From assembly GCF_000835165.1 (NCBI RefSeq), contig NZ_CP007790.1, positions 1,364,001 through 1,428,000 on the forward strand: DNA of 64,000 nucleotides, given 5' to 3'. The DNA is from Corynebacterium marinum DSM 44953 (GTDB lineage Bacteria; Actinomycetota; Actinomycetes; Mycobacteriales; Mycobacteriaceae). Position 1 is the first letter of the stretch; every line of letters begins with the position of its first letter. Below, piece by piece: positions 34,328-44,428 of the stretch. Below the pieces are notes generated by a model, which was not told where the DNA came from, did not search any database, and saw only the letters and a program-made list of their open reading frames with translations. The position numbers and the translations under genes were made by a program.

Positions 34328-34827
34328 CGACAGCACCAAGATCCCCCATCCCCGACACCGAAGTGTCCCCCGCTACCCCGCAGCGCGTGGCAGAGCTCCT
34401 CGACGCCGAGGGCCTGCAGTACCGCATGGAGTCCGCCCCTGCTGGCCCGGACGAGCAGTCCGCCACCGTCGTGCGCACGGGTTTCATCAACGCCGCCATC
34501 GCCCTGAGCTTCGACCGCGGCCACCTCATCTGCGACTCCATGTGGCGCGGCGAGGTGCCCAAGTCCGAGGCCCCCCGGGTCCTCGGCGCGGTCAACGAGT
34601 GGAACCAGACCCAGTACATGCCCGCCCTGCGGTTCTTCGAGAACTCCGCGGGCGAGGGCCACCTGACCATCAGCGCCCACCGGCAGCTCAACGTCGAGCA
34701 CGGCCTGAGCCGCAACCAGATCGGCGCATTCGTCATGTCCAGCCTCGACGGGGTGCTCCGCGCCTACGAGTGGATCGAAGGCCAGTTCCCCGACCTGGTC
34801 ACCTGGGAGGAGAACACCCATGAGTAA
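34324..34827 (+). CDS. YbjN-domain protein, first copy
   Basis: A 167-residue YbjN family protein, a chaperone-like fold of unknown role. Typical features are TPQRVAELLDAEGLQYRMES and FINAAIALSFDRGHLICDS, with VNEWNQTQYMPALRFFENS, in which residues W and N recur across the family. The start is the GTG that overlaps the preceding stop (GTGA at 34324-34327); a GTG three codons upstream is also possible. The next gene starts 8 bp inside its end and encodes a second YbjN-like protein. Confidence 0.85.
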   Translation: MTTAPRSPIPDTEVSPATPQRVAELLDAEGLQYRMESAPAGPDEQSATVVRTGFINAAIALSFDRGHLICDSMWRGEVPKSEAPRVLGAVNEWNQTQYMPALRFFENSAGEGHLTISAHRQLNVEHGLSRNQIGAFVMSSLDGVLRAYEWIEGQFPDLVTWEENTHE

Positions 34828-35287
34828 CACTGAACTGTCCGCCGTCACCATCGACCGTCTCGTCGACGCCATGAAGGGTTTCGACGTCGAGCTCGAGCGC
34901 GTGGGCGACAACGACGTGGCCACCGCCAACCTCAACGACCTGCCGGTCACCTTCGCGGTCCTGGGTTCGGTGTTCATCGTCCGCGCCGACTCGGTTACCG
35001 ATCAGACGCTCGCCGACAACGATCCCACCCTCTACCTCGCGGCGAACCAGGTCAACTCCGTGAGCTTCGGCGCCCGTGCGACGATCGTCGACCGGGCCGA
35101 GAACCTCATCGTCCGCACCGAGCGCGACGTGGCCATCGCCGCGGGCATGAACGACGAGCAGCTGGGCGCCTCCCTGCGCTCCGCCGTCGACGCCGTGCTC
35201 TCCACCCAGGACGCCGTGAAGGCGGCCGCCGACGACCTCGCCGAGCTGCGTGCCCAGGTGGAGCAGGAACTCGAAGAACAGGCCTGA
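34820..35287 (+). CDS. YbjN-domain protein, second copy
   Basis: A 155-residue, acidic YbjN-like protein: TIDRLVDAMKGFDVELERV matches the N-terminal helix-strand, and LYLAANQVNSVSFGARATIV the central part. The C-terminal 35 residues are a probable coiled coil (AVKAAADDLAELRAQVEQEL). The ATG overlaps the end of the first copy by 8 bp, so the two are translated together and could form a heterodimer. Its stop abuts the convergent ppk2 stop directly, with no base between. Confidence 0.82.
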   Translation: MSNTELSAVTIDRLVDAMKGFDVELERVGDNDVATANLNDLPVTFAVLGSVFIVRADSVTDQTLADNDPTLYLAANQVNSVSFGARATIVDRAENLIVRTERDVAIAAGMNDEQLGASLRSAVDAVLSTQDAVKAAADDLAELRAQVEQELEEQA

Positions 35288-36139
35288 TCAGGCCTTGCGC
35301 GCGCGCTCCAGTTCGGCTTCCACGTCGAAGTCAGCCTCGGGCCACTCCAGGTCCATGGAGCGCAGCGCGTCGAGGACGAGGTATTTCACCGCCATCCGGG
35401 CGTACTTCTTCCGGTCGCCCGGGATGCAGTACCAGGGGGCGGAATCGGTCGAGGTGCGCCGCAGAGCAGTCTCGTAGGCCTCCATGTATTCGACCCAGTG
35501 CTCGCGCTCGTCGAGGTCGCCGGGGTTGTACTTCCAGTACTTCTCGGGATCCTCGAGTCGCTCGAGGAGATTCTCCTTCTGGAAATCCTTCGAGATGTGC
35601 AGCATCACCTTGATGATCCTGATGCCCCGGTTGGCCATGTCGCGCTCGAACTCGACGATGGCCCCGTAGCGGCGTTCGATCTCCTCCGCCGGCGCCATCT
35701 GGTGCACCCGCTGGATGAGCACGTCCTCATAGTGGGAGCGGTCGAAGATCGCGATCTGGCCGACCGCCGGCTCATGCGGGCGGATACGCCAGAGGAAGTC
35801 GTGGGAGCGCTCCTCGGGGGTGGGTTTGCCGAACGTGGCGATCTCCAGCAACTCCGGGTCGAAGGCCTGGAACACGTTGCGGACCACGCCGCCTTTTCCT
35901 GCCGTGTCCATGCCCTGCAGGACCAACAGGAGGCCACCCGTTCCCGGTGTTTCCGCCCTGGCGTTCGCGTACAGCTTCGACTGGAGTTCATCGAGTTCGT
36001 CGTCGTGCTCGTGGAACTCCGTCTCCCAGTCCTCCTTGTCCCACTCGAACCCGGGTGTGGAGGTGGGGTCGACGTCGGCGATCCGGAAATCCGGCCCGAC
36101 GCGGTGGCTGAGTGCCTCTTCCATCGAAAATTCGTCCAT
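35288..36139 (-). CDS. ppk2: Polyphosphate kinase 2
   Basis: A 283-residue PPK2-family enzyme, which transfers phosphate between polyphosphate and nucleotides. The Walker A loop is QGMDTAGKGGVVRNVF and Walker B is IAIFDRSHYEDVL; the lid region with RFEKEN-like residues is represented by FQKENLLERLEDPEKYWKY. Length fits class I single-domain PPK2. It lies between the YbjN genes (convergent) and nusB and appears to have its own transcript or to read into nothing downstream. Whether it favours ADP or GDP cannot be told. Confidence 0.93.
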   Translation of the reverse strand: MDEFSMEEALSHRVGPDFRIADVDPTSTPGFEWDKEDWETEFHEHDDELDELQSKLYANARAETPGTGGLLLVLQGMDTAGKGGVVRNVFQAFDPELLEIATFGKPTPEERSHDFLWRIRPHEPAVGQIAIFDRSHYEDVLIQRVHQMAPAEEIERRYGAIVEFERDMANRGIRIIKVMLHISKDFQKENLLERLEDPEKYWKYNPGDLDEREHWVEYMEAYETALRRTSTDSAPWYCIPGDRKKYARMAVKYLVLDALRSMDLEWPEADFDVEAELERARKA

Positions 36140-36166
36140 GCCCCCGATGGTAGCGGCATCCGGCGT

Positions 36167-36808
36167 CTACGCGTCGGCGGAATCCGGCTTCCGGACCGGG
36201 CCGGGGCCGGGATCCGCGGCGCTGGCGTGGCGCGGCTCCGCGTCGACTCCGGGGTCCTCCGGCGCGAACTGCGGATCGGCGTCGGCGTCCGAGATCTCTT
36301 CGACGATCTCGTCCGCGGCCTGATCGCGGAACGGGTTGTCCGCCGCGTTCTCCTGCACGACATCGTCGAGCACGGCGTGGATGTAGGGCGCCGCGACGTC
36401 GTTGCCGTACTGGCTGGCCAGCTCCACTCCCTCGACGATGGCGGTGGCGCCGTCGACCTCGGGGTTGTAGAGGATCTCCCACACGCCGACGCGCAGAATG
36501 GCGCGGTCGACGGCGGGCAGGCGGTTCAGCTCCCACGTGTCGGAGAGGTAGCGCGCGATGGCGTCATCGATCGTGTCGAGCTGCTCGGCGGCGCCGACGA
36601 CGATCTGCCGGGTGTAGTCGGCGACGGGTGCCACGGCATTGTCGGGGTCGCGGGAGAGCGAGATGCGGTCCTCCACGACGGCGACGGGGTCGATGTCGCG
36701 GGCCTCCGCCTCGAACAGGATGTCTACGGCGCGCCGACGGGCGCGGTAACGGGCTCCGTGACGGCGCCAGTTGCGCTCGTCGGTGGTCGCCTCAGGTGTG
36801 TCGGTCAC
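36167..36808 (-). CDS. nusB: Transcription antitermination factor NusB
   Basis: A 213-residue NusB, which joins NusE (S10) on boxA RNA to prevent premature rRNA termination. The core is [20 protein letters not shown], then [22 protein letters not shown] and [23 protein letters not shown] 65-residue acidic C-terminal tail ([18 protein letters not shown] and beyond) exceeds the usual 140-160-residue length, as in other corynebacteria. The start is a GTG. efp lies 12 bp upstream. Confidence 0.95.
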   Translation of the reverse strand: MTDTPEATTDERNWRRHGARYRARRRAVDILFEAEARDIDPVAVVEDRISLSRDPDNAVAPVADYTRQIVVGAAEQLDTIDDAIARYLSDTWELNRLPAVDRAILRVGVWEILYNPEVDGATAIVEGVELASQYGNDVAAPYIHAVLDDVVQENAADNPFRDQAADEIVEEISDADADPQFAPEDPGVDAEPRHASAADPGPGPVRKPDSADA

Positions 36809-36820
36809 GTGTGATGTGTC

Positions 36821-37384
36821 CTAGTTGGTGACGCGGGAGAGGTAATCGCCGGTGCGGGTGTCCACCTTGATGACGTTGCCGGTCTCCAGGAACAGCGGAA
36901 CCTGGATCTCGGTGCCGGTCTCGACGGTGGCCGGCTTGCTGCCGCCGGTGGAACGGTCGCCCTGCAGGCCGGGCTCGGTGTGGGTGATCTCCAGGTCGAC
37001 GGAGACCGGCAGCTCGCCGAAGAGTGCCTCGCCCTCGTGGAAGGAGACCTGGACGCGCATGTTCTCCTTGAGGAAGCGGGCGGCGTCGCCGAACTTGTCC
37101 TCGGGGAGTTCGTACTGCTCGTAGGTCTTCTCGTCCATGACGACGTAGGAGGTGCCGTCGTTGTACAGGTAGGTCATGTCGCGGCGGTCCACGGTGGCGG
37201 TCTCGACCTTGACGCCGGCGTTGAATGTCTTGTCCAGCGTCTTGCCGGAGAGGACCTCCTTGAGCTTGGTGCGCACGAACGCGGGCCCCTTACCCGGCTT
37301 GACGTGCTGGAACTCGATGATCTGAGCCAGCTTGCCGTCGACCTTGAGCACAAGGCCGTTCTTGAAATCGGCGGTAGAAGCCAC
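36821..37384 (-). CDS. efp: Translation elongation factor P
   Basis: A 187-residue EF-P, which rescues ribosomes stalled at polyproline. It has the three-barrel order, with the modification-loop region [14 protein letters not shown] at residues about 30-43 (Lys at the tip). Later segments [20 protein letters not shown] and [20 protein letters not shown] are diagnostic. The start is a GTG. pepQ lies 48 bp upstream and nusB 12 bp downstream. Confidence 0.97.
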   Translation of the reverse strand: MASTADFKNGLVLKVDGKLAQIIEFQHVKPGKGPAFVRTKLKEVLSGKTLDKTFNAGVKVETATVDRRDMTYLYNDGTSYVVMDEKTYEQYELPEDKFGDAARFLKENMRVQVSFHEGEALFGELPVSVDLEITHTEPGLQGDRSTGGSKPATVETGTEIQVPLFLETGNVIKVDTRTGDYLSRVTN

Positions 37385-37432
37385 GGAGTCTCTCCCTCGT
37401 TGTGGTGATCCTGAATAACAGACCTAACCAGA

Positions 37433-38524
37433 CTACACTACGCGCAATTCCTTACTGGTGGGCGTGATGATGCGGGCCGGCCCCTGGGTGATCAGGATGG
37501 TGTCCTCGATGCGGACCCCGCCGCGCCCGGGCACGTAGATGCCGGGTTCGATGGTCAGGGTCATGTGCTCGGCGAGGACCCCCTCAGCGGTCTGGGACGC
37601 GGAGGGGCCCTCGTGGAGCTCCACCCCGATGCCGTGGCCGGTGGAGTGGACGAAGAACTCGCCGTAACCCGCGTCCTCGATGACGGAGCGGGCGGCGGCG
37701 TCGACGTCGACGAGCGGGGTTCCCGGGGTGGCGGCCTCGACGCCGGCCAGCTGGGCGCGCAGGACGATGTCGTAGATCTCCCGGGTGAAGTCGTCGGCCT
37801 CGCCCATGGCGACGGTGCGGGTCATGTCCGAGTTGAAGCCGCGGGAGTGTGCCCCGAAATCGAGGATGACCAGGTCGCCGCGGTGGATGATGCGGTCGCC
37901 GGCGGTGTGGTGCGGCTTTGCGGAGTTGGGTCCCGAGGCGACGATGGTGTCGAAGCTGGGCCGCATCGCGCCGAGCCGGCGCATCCGGTACTCCAGGTCG
38001 GCGGCGACGTCGCGTTCGCTGCGCCCGACCGCCAGTTCGCCGCCGGCGAGGAGATCCTCGAAGGCCTGGCAGGCCAGCTCGGCGACCTCGGTGAGCCGGA
38101 TGCGCTCGGTGTTGTCCTTGACCAGCCGCAGCTCCTCGATGACGCCGGTGACGGGCACCAGGGTGACGTCCTCGGCGCAGACCTCCTTGAGGCGCTCCAG
38201 CTCCGCGACGGAGACGTACTCCGCCTCGAAGCCGACGCGGCGGGGCCCGGTGACGCGCCGCAGGAGCTCGCGCGCGGACTGGCGCTCGATGACGGCGGGG
38301 ATGTCCGAGACCTCCTCGGCGATCTGGGTGGCGTACCGGCCGTCGGTGGAAATCTCCGCGGTGAGGTCCTTGGACAGGACCAACGCCCCCTGGGATCCGG
38401 AGAAGCCCGACAGGTAGCGCACGTGGAGGAGGTTGGTCACCAGCATCTCGTCGATGCGCATCCCGGCCAGCCGCGCGGAGAGTGCGCGTCGTCGGGTGAG
38501 GAATCGGGTGTCCGCGTATGCCAT
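37433..38524 (-). CDS. pepQ: Xaa-Pro peptidase, M24 family
   Basis: A 363-residue aminopeptidase P/prolidase-type M24B enzyme. Metal ligands are in VILDFGAHSRGFNSDMTRTV (two Asp), HSTGHGIGVELHEGPS (His), LTIEPGIYVPGRGGVRIEDT (Glu and Glu). An N-terminal creatinase-like domain (residues 1-130) precedes the pita-bread fold. I choose the ATG at 38524, with GGAGGG 5 nt upstream, over an in-frame start 12 codons earlier. Position between aroQ and efp is conserved. Confidence 0.93.
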   Translation of the reverse strand: MAYADTRFLTRRRALSARLAGMRIDEMLVTNLLHVRYLSGFSGSQGALVLSKDLTAEISTDGRYATQIAEEVSDIPAVIERQSARELLRRVTGPRRVGFEAEYVSVAELERLKEVCAEDVTLVPVTGVIEELRLVKDNTERIRLTEVAELACQAFEDLLAGGELAVGRSERDVAADLEYRMRRLGAMRPSFDTIVASGPNSAKPHHTAGDRIIHRGDLVILDFGAHSRGFNSDMTRTVAMGEADDFTREIYDIVLRAQLAGVEAATPGTPLVDVDAAARSVIEDAGYGEFFVHSTGHGIGVELHEGPSASQTAEGVLAEHMTLTIEPGIYVPGRGGVRIEDTILITQGPARIITPTSKELRVV

Positions 38525-38576
38525 GTGGCCCTCCAACTGGGATCGTGTGTGATTCTCCACAACCTTAGCGGCCTGC

Positions 38577-39011
38577 TCAGCCCCGCGCGGCGAACCAGTC
38601 CAACGCCAGCAGATATCCGTGCGCGCCGAGCCCGGCGATCACGCCCGCGGCGATGGCGGAGAGGTACGAATGGCCGCGGAAGTCCTCGCGGGCGTGCACG
38701 TTGGAGATGTGCACCTCGATGAAGCCGGGGCCGTCGGACACCTCGGCCAGCGCGTCGCGCAGCGCCACGGAGGTGTGGGTGAAGCCGCCGGGGTTGATGA
38801 TCACCGGCCAACCTTCGTCGGCGGCCTCGTGCGCCCAGTCGATGAGGTCGCCCTCGTGGTTGGACTGGCGGCACTCCACGTCGACGCCGAGCCCCTCGGC
38901 GCGCACGTCGATGAGCTTCTCGACGTCGCGCAGCGTCGTCGTCCCGTAGACCTCCGGCTGGCGCCGGCCCAAGCGGTTGAGGTTGGGCCCGTTGAGGACG
39001 AGGACCTTCAT
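38577..39011 (-). CDS. aroQ: 3-dehydroquinate dehydratase, type II
   Basis: A 144-residue type II dehydroquinase, step three of the shikimate pathway. Motifs: [21 protein letters not shown] (catalytic Tyr), [33 protein letters not shown] and [18 protein letters not shown]. It starts at the ATG at 39011, whose first base is also the last base of the aroB stop (TGATG), so translation is coupled. Confidence 0.97.
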   Translation of the reverse strand: MKVLVLNGPNLNRLGRRQPEVYGTTTLRDVEKLIDVRAEGLGVDVECRQSNHEGDLIDWAHEAADEGWPVIINPGGFTHTSVALRDALAEVSDGPGFIEVHISNVHAREDFRGHSYLSAIAAGVIAGLGAHGYLLALDWFAARG

Positions 39012-40087
39012 CAGTTCCCCCCGGAGACCGCGGCGTAGGCTGCGCGCAGCTCGTCGAGCGAGGGGCCCTCGAGACGGGTGGTCTCCCCCGCCCCGGTGAG
39101 CGCCACAAAACGGATGTTTCCGTCGCGGTTCTTCTTGTCCCTGGTCATCGCCGGGTGGAGCTCGTCGAAGAGGCCGGCCGGGTAGGTGGTGGGCAGCCCG
39201 ACGGAGGTGAGGATCCGCTCGTGGCGGGCGACCAGGTCGGCGTCGATGAGCCCGCGGGCGGCGGCCAGATGCGCGATGAACATCATGCCCACGGCGACGG
39301 CGTTGCCGTGGCGCCAGCGGTAGTTCTCGCGCAGCTCCACGGCGTGGCCGAAGGTGTGGCCGTAGTTGAGGATCTCGCGCAGGCCGGACTCCTTGAGGTC
39401 CTGGCCGACGACGTTGGCCTTCACGGTGACGGAGCGGGCGATGAGCTCGGGGAGGTGCCCGTCGGCGCGCAGGCAGGCGGCCGGGTCCTCCTCGTAGCGC
39501 TCGAGGATGACGGGGTCGGCGATGAAGCCGGTCTTGATGATCTCCGCGGAACCGGCGACGATCTCCTCGCGCGGCAGGGTGGCCAGGCGGTCGAGGTCGA
39601 TGAACACGGCGGTGGGCTCGTGGAAGGCGCCGACGAGGTTCTTGCCGGCGGCGGTGTTGATGCCGGTCTTGCCGCCGACGGCCGCGTCGACCATGGCCAG
39701 CAGCGTGGTGGGCACCTGGATGACCCTGATGCCGCGCATCCAGGCCGCCGCGACGAATCCGGCGAGGTCGGTGACCGCGCCGCCGCCGAGTCCGACGATC
39801 ACGTCCCGGCGCCCGAAGGTCTCCTCGCCGAGCCGGTCCCACAGGGCGCCCGCGACGTCGAGGGTCTTGCCCGCCTCAGCGTCGGGCACCGGGGCGAGCA
39901 CCACCTCGAGCCCGCGGGCCGCCAGTGCGGCCCCGAGCTTCTCGGCCGGATCGACCAGGGTCGGCTGGTGGATGACCATGACCTTGGCGGCGCCGGTGCC
40001 GGCGGCGCACTCGGCGACCGCCTCATCGAGGTGGTGGTCGATCATGACCTGGTACGGGGCGGGGCCGTTGACCGGAATCGTCGTCAC
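39011..40087 (-). CDS. aroB: 3-dehydroquinate synthase
   Basis: A 358-residue enzyme forming dehydroquinate from DAHP, using NAD and a divalent metal. Clear motifs are [59 protein letters not shown] and [12 protein letters not shown] (metal His). It follows aroK by 24 bp and overlaps aroQ by one base. Confidence 0.97.
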   Translation of the reverse strand: MTTIPVNGPAPYQVMIDHHLDEAVAECAAGTGAAKVMVIHQPTLVDPAEKLGAALAARGLEVVLAPVPDAEAGKTLDVAGALWDRLGEETFGRRDVIVGLGGGAVTDLAGFVAAAWMRGIRVIQVPTTLLAMVDAAVGGKTGINTAAGKNLVGAFHEPTAVFIDLDRLATLPREEIVAGSAEIIKTGFIADPVILERYEEDPAACLRADGHLPELIARSVTVKANVVGQDLKESGLREILNYGHTFGHAVELRENYRWRHGNAVAVGMMFIAHLAAARGLIDADLVARHERILTSVGLPTTYPAGLFDELHPAMTRDKKNRDGNIRFVALTGAGETTRLEGPSLDELRAAYAAVSGGN

Positions 40088-40111
40088 GGGAGGGTTCCTT
40101 TACGCGGGTGG

Positions 40112-40660
40112 CTAGAGGGTGTCCAGGAAGCCGAGGATGTCGGCGACGGACTGCTGGGGGGCGCGGCCGTCGGTACGCACCCGGAACGCCGCCACCTCAT
40201 GGTAGAGCGGGGCGCGCTCCTCCAGGAGGCGGCGGTAGTGGGCGGCCGGGTCATCGGCGGCGAGGACCGGACGGGAGGATTCGTTCGCCGTCCGGCGCAC
40301 GCCCTCCTCGGCGGAGACGTCGATCCACACCACGCAGTGCTCGCTGAGCAGCTGCCGGGTGGAGTCCGTGAGCACGGCCCCGCCGCCGAGGCTGACGACG
40401 CCGCCGGTGCCCAGCGCCTGCTGCACGTGGCGCGCCTCGAGCTCGCGGAAGGCGGGCTCGCCTAGCTCGCTGAACACCTCTCCGCAGGATTTCCCGGCCT
40501 CCTCCTCGATGAGCTGGTCGGAGTCGACCAGCGGGAGGGACAGGGCGCGGGCCAGGCGGCGGCCGATGGTCGACTTCCCGGCTCCGGGAGGGCCGACGAG
40601 CACGACCTTGGGCCGATTGTGGCACACGCTGTGGTGCATCTCCGGCTCGGGGCTGCTCAT
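40112..40660 (-). CDS. aroK: Shikimate kinase
   Basis: A 182-residue kinase phosphorylating shikimate at O3. The P-loop is VVLVGPPGAGKSTIGRRLA, with shikimate-binding VDSDQLIEEEAG, FRELE and VSLGGGAVL. I use the ATG at 40660, which abuts the aroC stop and has GGGGAGG 6 nt upstream; the seven extra N-terminal residues before the next Met are not conserved, but the site supports this start. Confidence 0.95.
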   Translation of the reverse strand: MSSPEPEMHHSVCHNRPKVVLVGPPGAGKSTIGRRLARALSLPLVDSDQLIEEEAGKSCGEVFSELGEPAFRELEARHVQQALGTGGVVSLGGGAVLTDSTRQLLSEHCVVWIDVSAEEGVRRTANESSRPVLAADDPAAHYRRLLEERAPLYHEVAAFRVRTDGRAPQQSVADILGFLDTL

Positions 40661-41881
40661 CTACGCCTCCCCGGCATCCTGGAACCGCAGCCGCTGCGCG
40701 ACGTACTCGTTGTACGAGTCGATGTTGCGGCGCGTCTCCGCGACGGAGTCGCCGCCGAACTTCTCCAGCACGGCACGCGCCAGGACGAGCGCGACCATGG
40801 CCTCGGCGACGACGCCCGCGGCGGGGACGGCGCAGACGTCGGAACGCTGGTGGATGCCGGTGGCGGCGGAACCGTCGGACATGTCGACGGTCTTCAGGGC
40901 GCGCGGCACGGTCGAGATCGGCTTCATCGCGGCCCGGACGCGGAGCGTCTGGCCGTTGGTCATGCCGCCCTCGACGCCGCCCGCGCGGTTGCTGAGCCGG
41001 TCGACGCCGTCCCCGGTGCGCACCATCTCGTCGTGCGCCTCGCTGCCGCGGCGGCGGGCCTCCTCGAAGCCGTCGCCGATCTCCACGCCCTTGATCGCCT
41101 GGATGCCCATGAGGGCGGCGGCGAGCTGCGCGTCGAGCCGGTCATCGCCGGACACGTGCGACCCCAGGCCGATGGGCAGCCCCTCGACGACGACCTCGAC
41201 GACGCCGCCGAGGGTGTCGCCGGCCTTCTTCGCGGCCTCGATCTCGGCGACCATGGCGGCTTCGGCCTCCTTGTCGAAGGCGCGCACCGGCGACTCGTCG
41301 ATGGCCGGCAGGTCCGGGAAGGTGGGCTCCGGGCCGGTGTAGGGCTCGGAACGGCCGATGGAGATGACGTGGGAGAGCACCTCGACGCCGAGGACCTCGC
41401 GCAGGAAGCTGCGGGCGACGGCGGCTGCGGCGACCCGGGCCGCGGTCTCGCGCGCCGAGGAACGCTCGAGGATCGGGCGGGCCTCGTCCTGGTTGTACTT
41501 GACCATGCCGGCGAAGTCGGCGTGGCCGGGACGCGGGCGGGTGAGCTTGGCGCCGCGCCCGGAACTCATCGCGGCGGCGACCTCCTCGTCGCCCATGTCG
41601 ACCGGGTCGGCGGACATGATGGTCGTCCATTTCGGCCACTCGGAGTTGCCGATCATGATGGCGATCGGGCTGCCGAGGGTCTTCCCGTGCCGGATGCCGG
41701 TGAGCAGGGTCAGCTCATCGGCCTCAAACTTCATGCGGGCGCCGCGGCCGTAGCCGAGGCGGCGGCGCGCGAGCTGCTCGGAGATCTCTTCCCGGGTCAC
41801 GGAGACGCCGGCGGGCATGTGTTCGACCAGGGCAATCAGCGCCTGACCGTGGGATTCCCCTGCTGTGGTCCATCGAAGCAT
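40661..41881 (-). CDS. aroC: Chorismate synthase
   Basis: A 406-residue enzyme using reduced FMN to eliminate phosphate from EPSP and give chorismate. It starts [20 protein letters not shown]. Signature regions are [48 protein letters not shown] and the C-terminal [15 protein letters not shown]. The small prepilin-type peptidase lies 12 bp upstream and aroK directly downstream. Confidence 0.97.
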   Translation of the reverse strand: MLRWTTAGESHGQALIALVEHMPAGVSVTREEISEQLARRRLGYGRGARMKFEADELTLLTGIRHGKTLGSPIAIMIGNSEWPKWTTIMSADPVDMGDEEVAAAMSSGRGAKLTRPRPGHADFAGMVKYNQDEARPILERSSARETAARVAAAAVARSFLREVLGVEVLSHVISIGRSEPYTGPEPTFPDLPAIDESPVRAFDKEAEAAMVAEIEAAKKAGDTLGGVVEVVVEGLPIGLGSHVSGDDRLDAQLAAALMGIQAIKGVEIGDGFEEARRRGSEAHDEMVRTGDGVDRLSNRAGGVEGGMTNGQTLRVRAAMKPISTVPRALKTVDMSDGSAATGIHQRSDVCAVPAAGVVAEAMVALVLARAVLEKFGGDSVAETRRNIDSYNEYVAQRLRFQDAGEA

Positions 41882-41893
41882 GCGGTCATTGTC

Positions 41894-42352
41894 TCATGGG
41901 AGGCCCACGGCCGGCGCTAAGGCTCCCCGCCAGGTGTCGAAGACGACCACCGACAGGGCCCCCACCAGCATCGACGGCCCGTGCGGCACCGCCTTCCCCC
42001 GCGCGAGGACGCCCCGCGCGGCCGTCACCGCGCCCGCCGTCGCTGCCGCAGCGAAGACCCCGGCGCCGCCGCCGGCGGCGGCTGCGACCACCCCGAGGCT
42101 GAGTGCGAGCTTGACGTCGCCGCCGCCGATTCCGCGGCCGAGAATTCCCCCGGCGAGGTACGCCCCGGCCCAGCCGAGGCCGCCCAGCAGGAGCGCGGGT
42201 TCCGTCAGCAGCGCACCCAGGGCGGCGCCGAGGGCCGCGGGCAGGGTGAGGTGGTCCGGGAGGCGGCGCCGTTTTTCGTCGTGCAGCACGAGCAGGCCCG
42301 CCCACCAGACGGTGACTGCGGCTGCTCCCCCGAGCAGCAGGATCCCCCACAC
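41894..42352 (-). CDS. Prepilin peptidase, A24 family
   Basis: A 152-residue, almost wholly hydrophobic protein with about five membrane helices. The two catalytic aspartates of A24 aspartic peptidases are visible: RRLPDHLTLPA near residue 32 and GGGDVKLAL near residue 75. It is the short, single-domain form lacking the N-methyltransferase part. Genes of this type sit between aroE and aroC in many corynebacteria, where its substrate (a pilin-like or other preprotein) is undefined. The start is a GTG without a clear ribosome binding site, 10 bp after aroE, so coupling is likely. Confidence 0.85.
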   Translation of the reverse strand: MWGILLLGGAAAVTVWWAGLLVLHDEKRRRLPDHLTLPAALGAALGALLTEPALLLGGLGWAGAYLAGGILGRGIGGGDVKLALSLGVVAAAAGGGAGVFAAAATAGAVTAARGVLARGKAVPHGPSMLVGALSVVVFDTWRGALAPAVGLP

Positions 42353-42362
42353 GCGTGGGACG

Positions 42363-43205
42363 CTACCCCAGGGACGCCTCCAGCGCGCGGCGCATGGCCT
42401 CCCGGGGGGCGGGGCGGCCGGTGAACTGCTCGAACTGGCCGTAGGCCTGGTGGGCGAGCATGACGTGCCCGTCGACGGTGAGGTAGCCGTTGGCGGCCGC
42501 CGCGACGGTCAGCGGGGTGGGCCGGGGTTCGTAGATGACGTCGAGGACCGGGGCGTGCGCGAGATCCTGCTCGCGGCCCTCGACGGCCACGGAGGGGACG
42601 GTGGAGACGATGACGTCGGCCTGCCGGGCCGCAGCGGCCAGATCCGAGTCGAAACCGGCGAAGCGGAAGGCCACGCCCAGGGGGCTGAGCAGCGGTGCGA
42701 GCTCCGCGCTGCGGTCGGAGCGGTTGATCACCGTGATGTCGGTGACCCCCGCCTGGGCCAGCGCCCAGAGAGCGGGCCGGGCGGTGCCGCCGCCGCCGAC
42801 GACGATAGCGCGGCGCGCCCGGCCGAACCGGCCGCCGAGCAGTTCCTCCAGCGCGCCGGTGATTCCGTCGCAGTCGGTGTTGTCGGCGCGCCAGCCGGAC
42901 TCCGTGCGCAACAGGGTGTTGGCTGATCCGATCTGCCGGGCGCGGTCGGTGACCTCGTCCGCGAAGTCGAGGGCGGCGAACTTGGCGGGCATGGTCACCG
43001 AGAATCCGGCGAACTCCTCCCCCGCCCCGCCGACGACGGCGGGCAGCTCCTCGGCGGTGCATTCGATGCGGGTGTACTCCCAGTCGTCCATGCCCAGGGC
43101 CTCGTAACCCGCGTTGTGCAGGATCGGCGAGCGGGAGTGCTCGATCGGCGAACCGAGCACGGCCGCGCGGTGGCGGACGTCGGGCATCTCCAGGGGGTGG
43201 CTCAT
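42363..43205 (-). CDS. aroE: Shikimate dehydrogenase
   Basis: A 280-residue NADP-dependent reductase of dehydroshikimate. Substrate-binding VLGSPIEHSRSPILHNAGYE and VTMPAKFAAL lie in the N-terminal domain; NTLLRTESGWRADNTDCDGI and the Rossmann loop AIVVGGGGTARPALWAL follow. The start at the ATG at 43205 ([18 protein letters not shown]) overlaps the mltG stop by 4 bp (ATGA). Confidence 0.95.
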   Translation of the reverse strand: MSHPLEMPDVRHRAAVLGSPIEHSRSPILHNAGYEALGMDDWEYTRIECTAEELPAVVGGAGEEFAGFSVTMPAKFAALDFADEVTDRARQIGSANTLLRTESGWRADNTDCDGITGALEELLGGRFGRARRAIVVGGGGTARPALWALAQAGVTDITVINRSDRSAELAPLLSPLGVAFRFAGFDSDLAAAARQADVIVSTVPSVAVEGREQDLAHAPVLDVIYEPRPTPLTVAAAANGYLTVDGHVMLAHQAYGQFEQFTGRPAPREAMRRALEASLG

Positions 43206-44428
43206 CGGTTGGTGTCCAGGACTCCCGATTCGAGCGCCTTGTTCACGTCCGCGAGGTGCTCCTCGAAGGTGTCGTTGAAGACGGTGGTGCCGTCGCGGTC
43301 GACGGTGACGAAGAAGAGCCAGTTGCCCTCCGCCGGGTTCTCCATCGCCTCGATCGCCTCGATGGACGCCGCCGCGATGGGGGTCTCCGGCAGCCCGTCC
43401 TTGGCGTAGGTGTTCCACGGGGTGACCTGGGCGCGGTCCTCGTCGGTGGTGGCGACCTCGACGTCGGTGAGGCCGTAGTTGACGGTGGAGTCGAACTCGA
43501 GGCGCATCGGCTCCTCGAGGCGGTTGAGGATCACGCGGGCGACCTTGTCGAAGTCGCCGGCCGGCGCCTCGCGCTCCACCAGCGAGGCCGCGGTGAGCAG
43601 CTCGTAGGGGGTCAGGCCCAGGACCCGGGCGCGCTCGACGATGCCGGTGTCCTCGTACTGCTTCGCGGATCGGGTGACCAGGTCGGTGATGATCTCCTCG
43701 GCGTCGAGCTCCGGGTTGACCACGTACTGGCCGGGGACGATGAGCCCCTCGAGGCGCTTGGGGTCGTCGCCGCGCGCGGCGACGGCCTCGAGGGCCCACT
43801 CCGGCACGCCGAGGTCGACGGGGTCGGCGGTGGCGCCGGCCCGCTGCAGATCCTGGAAACTGACGCAGTTGGTGGAACCCTCGGTGCAGGTGACCTGCGA
43901 AATCTGGGTGTACACGCCGGGGCGGTTGGTGCCGCCGACGACCCGGACATCCATGAGGGTGGAACCGCCGTGGATGTCCAGGAGTTCCACCCGGTTGGCC
44001 GGATCCAGGAGGGCGTCGACCGCGGCGGCGGCGCTCATCTCGCCCTGCAGGCGGTAGAAGCCGGGCTGGATGTTGGCCGCGTCAGTGTTGTTGGCTGCGG
44101 CGGTCTGGAAGGCGGAGTCGGTGCGCACCACGCCGCGCTCCTCCAGCTCGGGCCCGAGCTGGGACATGGAGGAACCCTCGGGCACCTCGACGAGCTGGTA
44201 GGTGCCGTTGCCGGCGCCCTGGTAGTCGCTCTCCGCCACGGTGGGCCCCTCCCCCGAGATCTGGACGCCGATGTAGATGACCGCACCGATGATGAGGATC
44301 AGCGACGCGATGAACACAGCGAGGCCGCGCTGACGACGTTTCACGAACTTCGGCTCCATCTTCCGGCCGCCGGCGCCGCGCTGGGGAGCCGAGGGGTTCT
44401 GCGGGGGCATCTCGGACTGTGTGCTCAT
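43202..44428 (-). CDS. mltG: Endolytic murein transglycosylase MltG
   Basis: A 408-residue membrane-anchored enzyme that cuts nascent glycan strands and is thought to set their length. A basic cytosolic tail ([10 protein letters not shown]) is followed by a single helix around residues 32-54 ([19 protein letters not shown]), a LysM-like region ([20 protein letters not shown]) and the YceG domain with the catalytic Glu in [20 protein letters not shown]. The context mltG-ruvX-alaS is conserved in actinobacteria. Confidence 0.95.
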   Translation of the reverse strand: MSTQSEMPPQNPSAPQRGAGGRKMEPKFVKRRQRGLAVFIASLILIIGAVIYIGVQISGEGPTVAESDYQGAGNGTYQLVEVPEGSSMSQLGPELEERGVVRTDSAFQTAAANNTDAANIQPGFYRLQGEMSAAAAVDALLDPANRVELLDIHGGSTLMDVRVVGGTNRPGVYTQISQVTCTEGSTNCVSFQDLQRAGATADPVDLGVPEWALEAVAARGDDPKRLEGLIVPGQYVVNPELDAEEIITDLVTRSAKQYEDTGIVERARVLGLTPYELLTAASLVEREAPAGDFDKVARVILNRLEEPMRLEFDSTVNYGLTDVEVATTDEDRAQVTPWNTYAKDGLPETPIAAASIEAIEAMENPAEGNWLFFVTVDRDGTTVFNDTFEEHLADVNKALESGVLDTNR

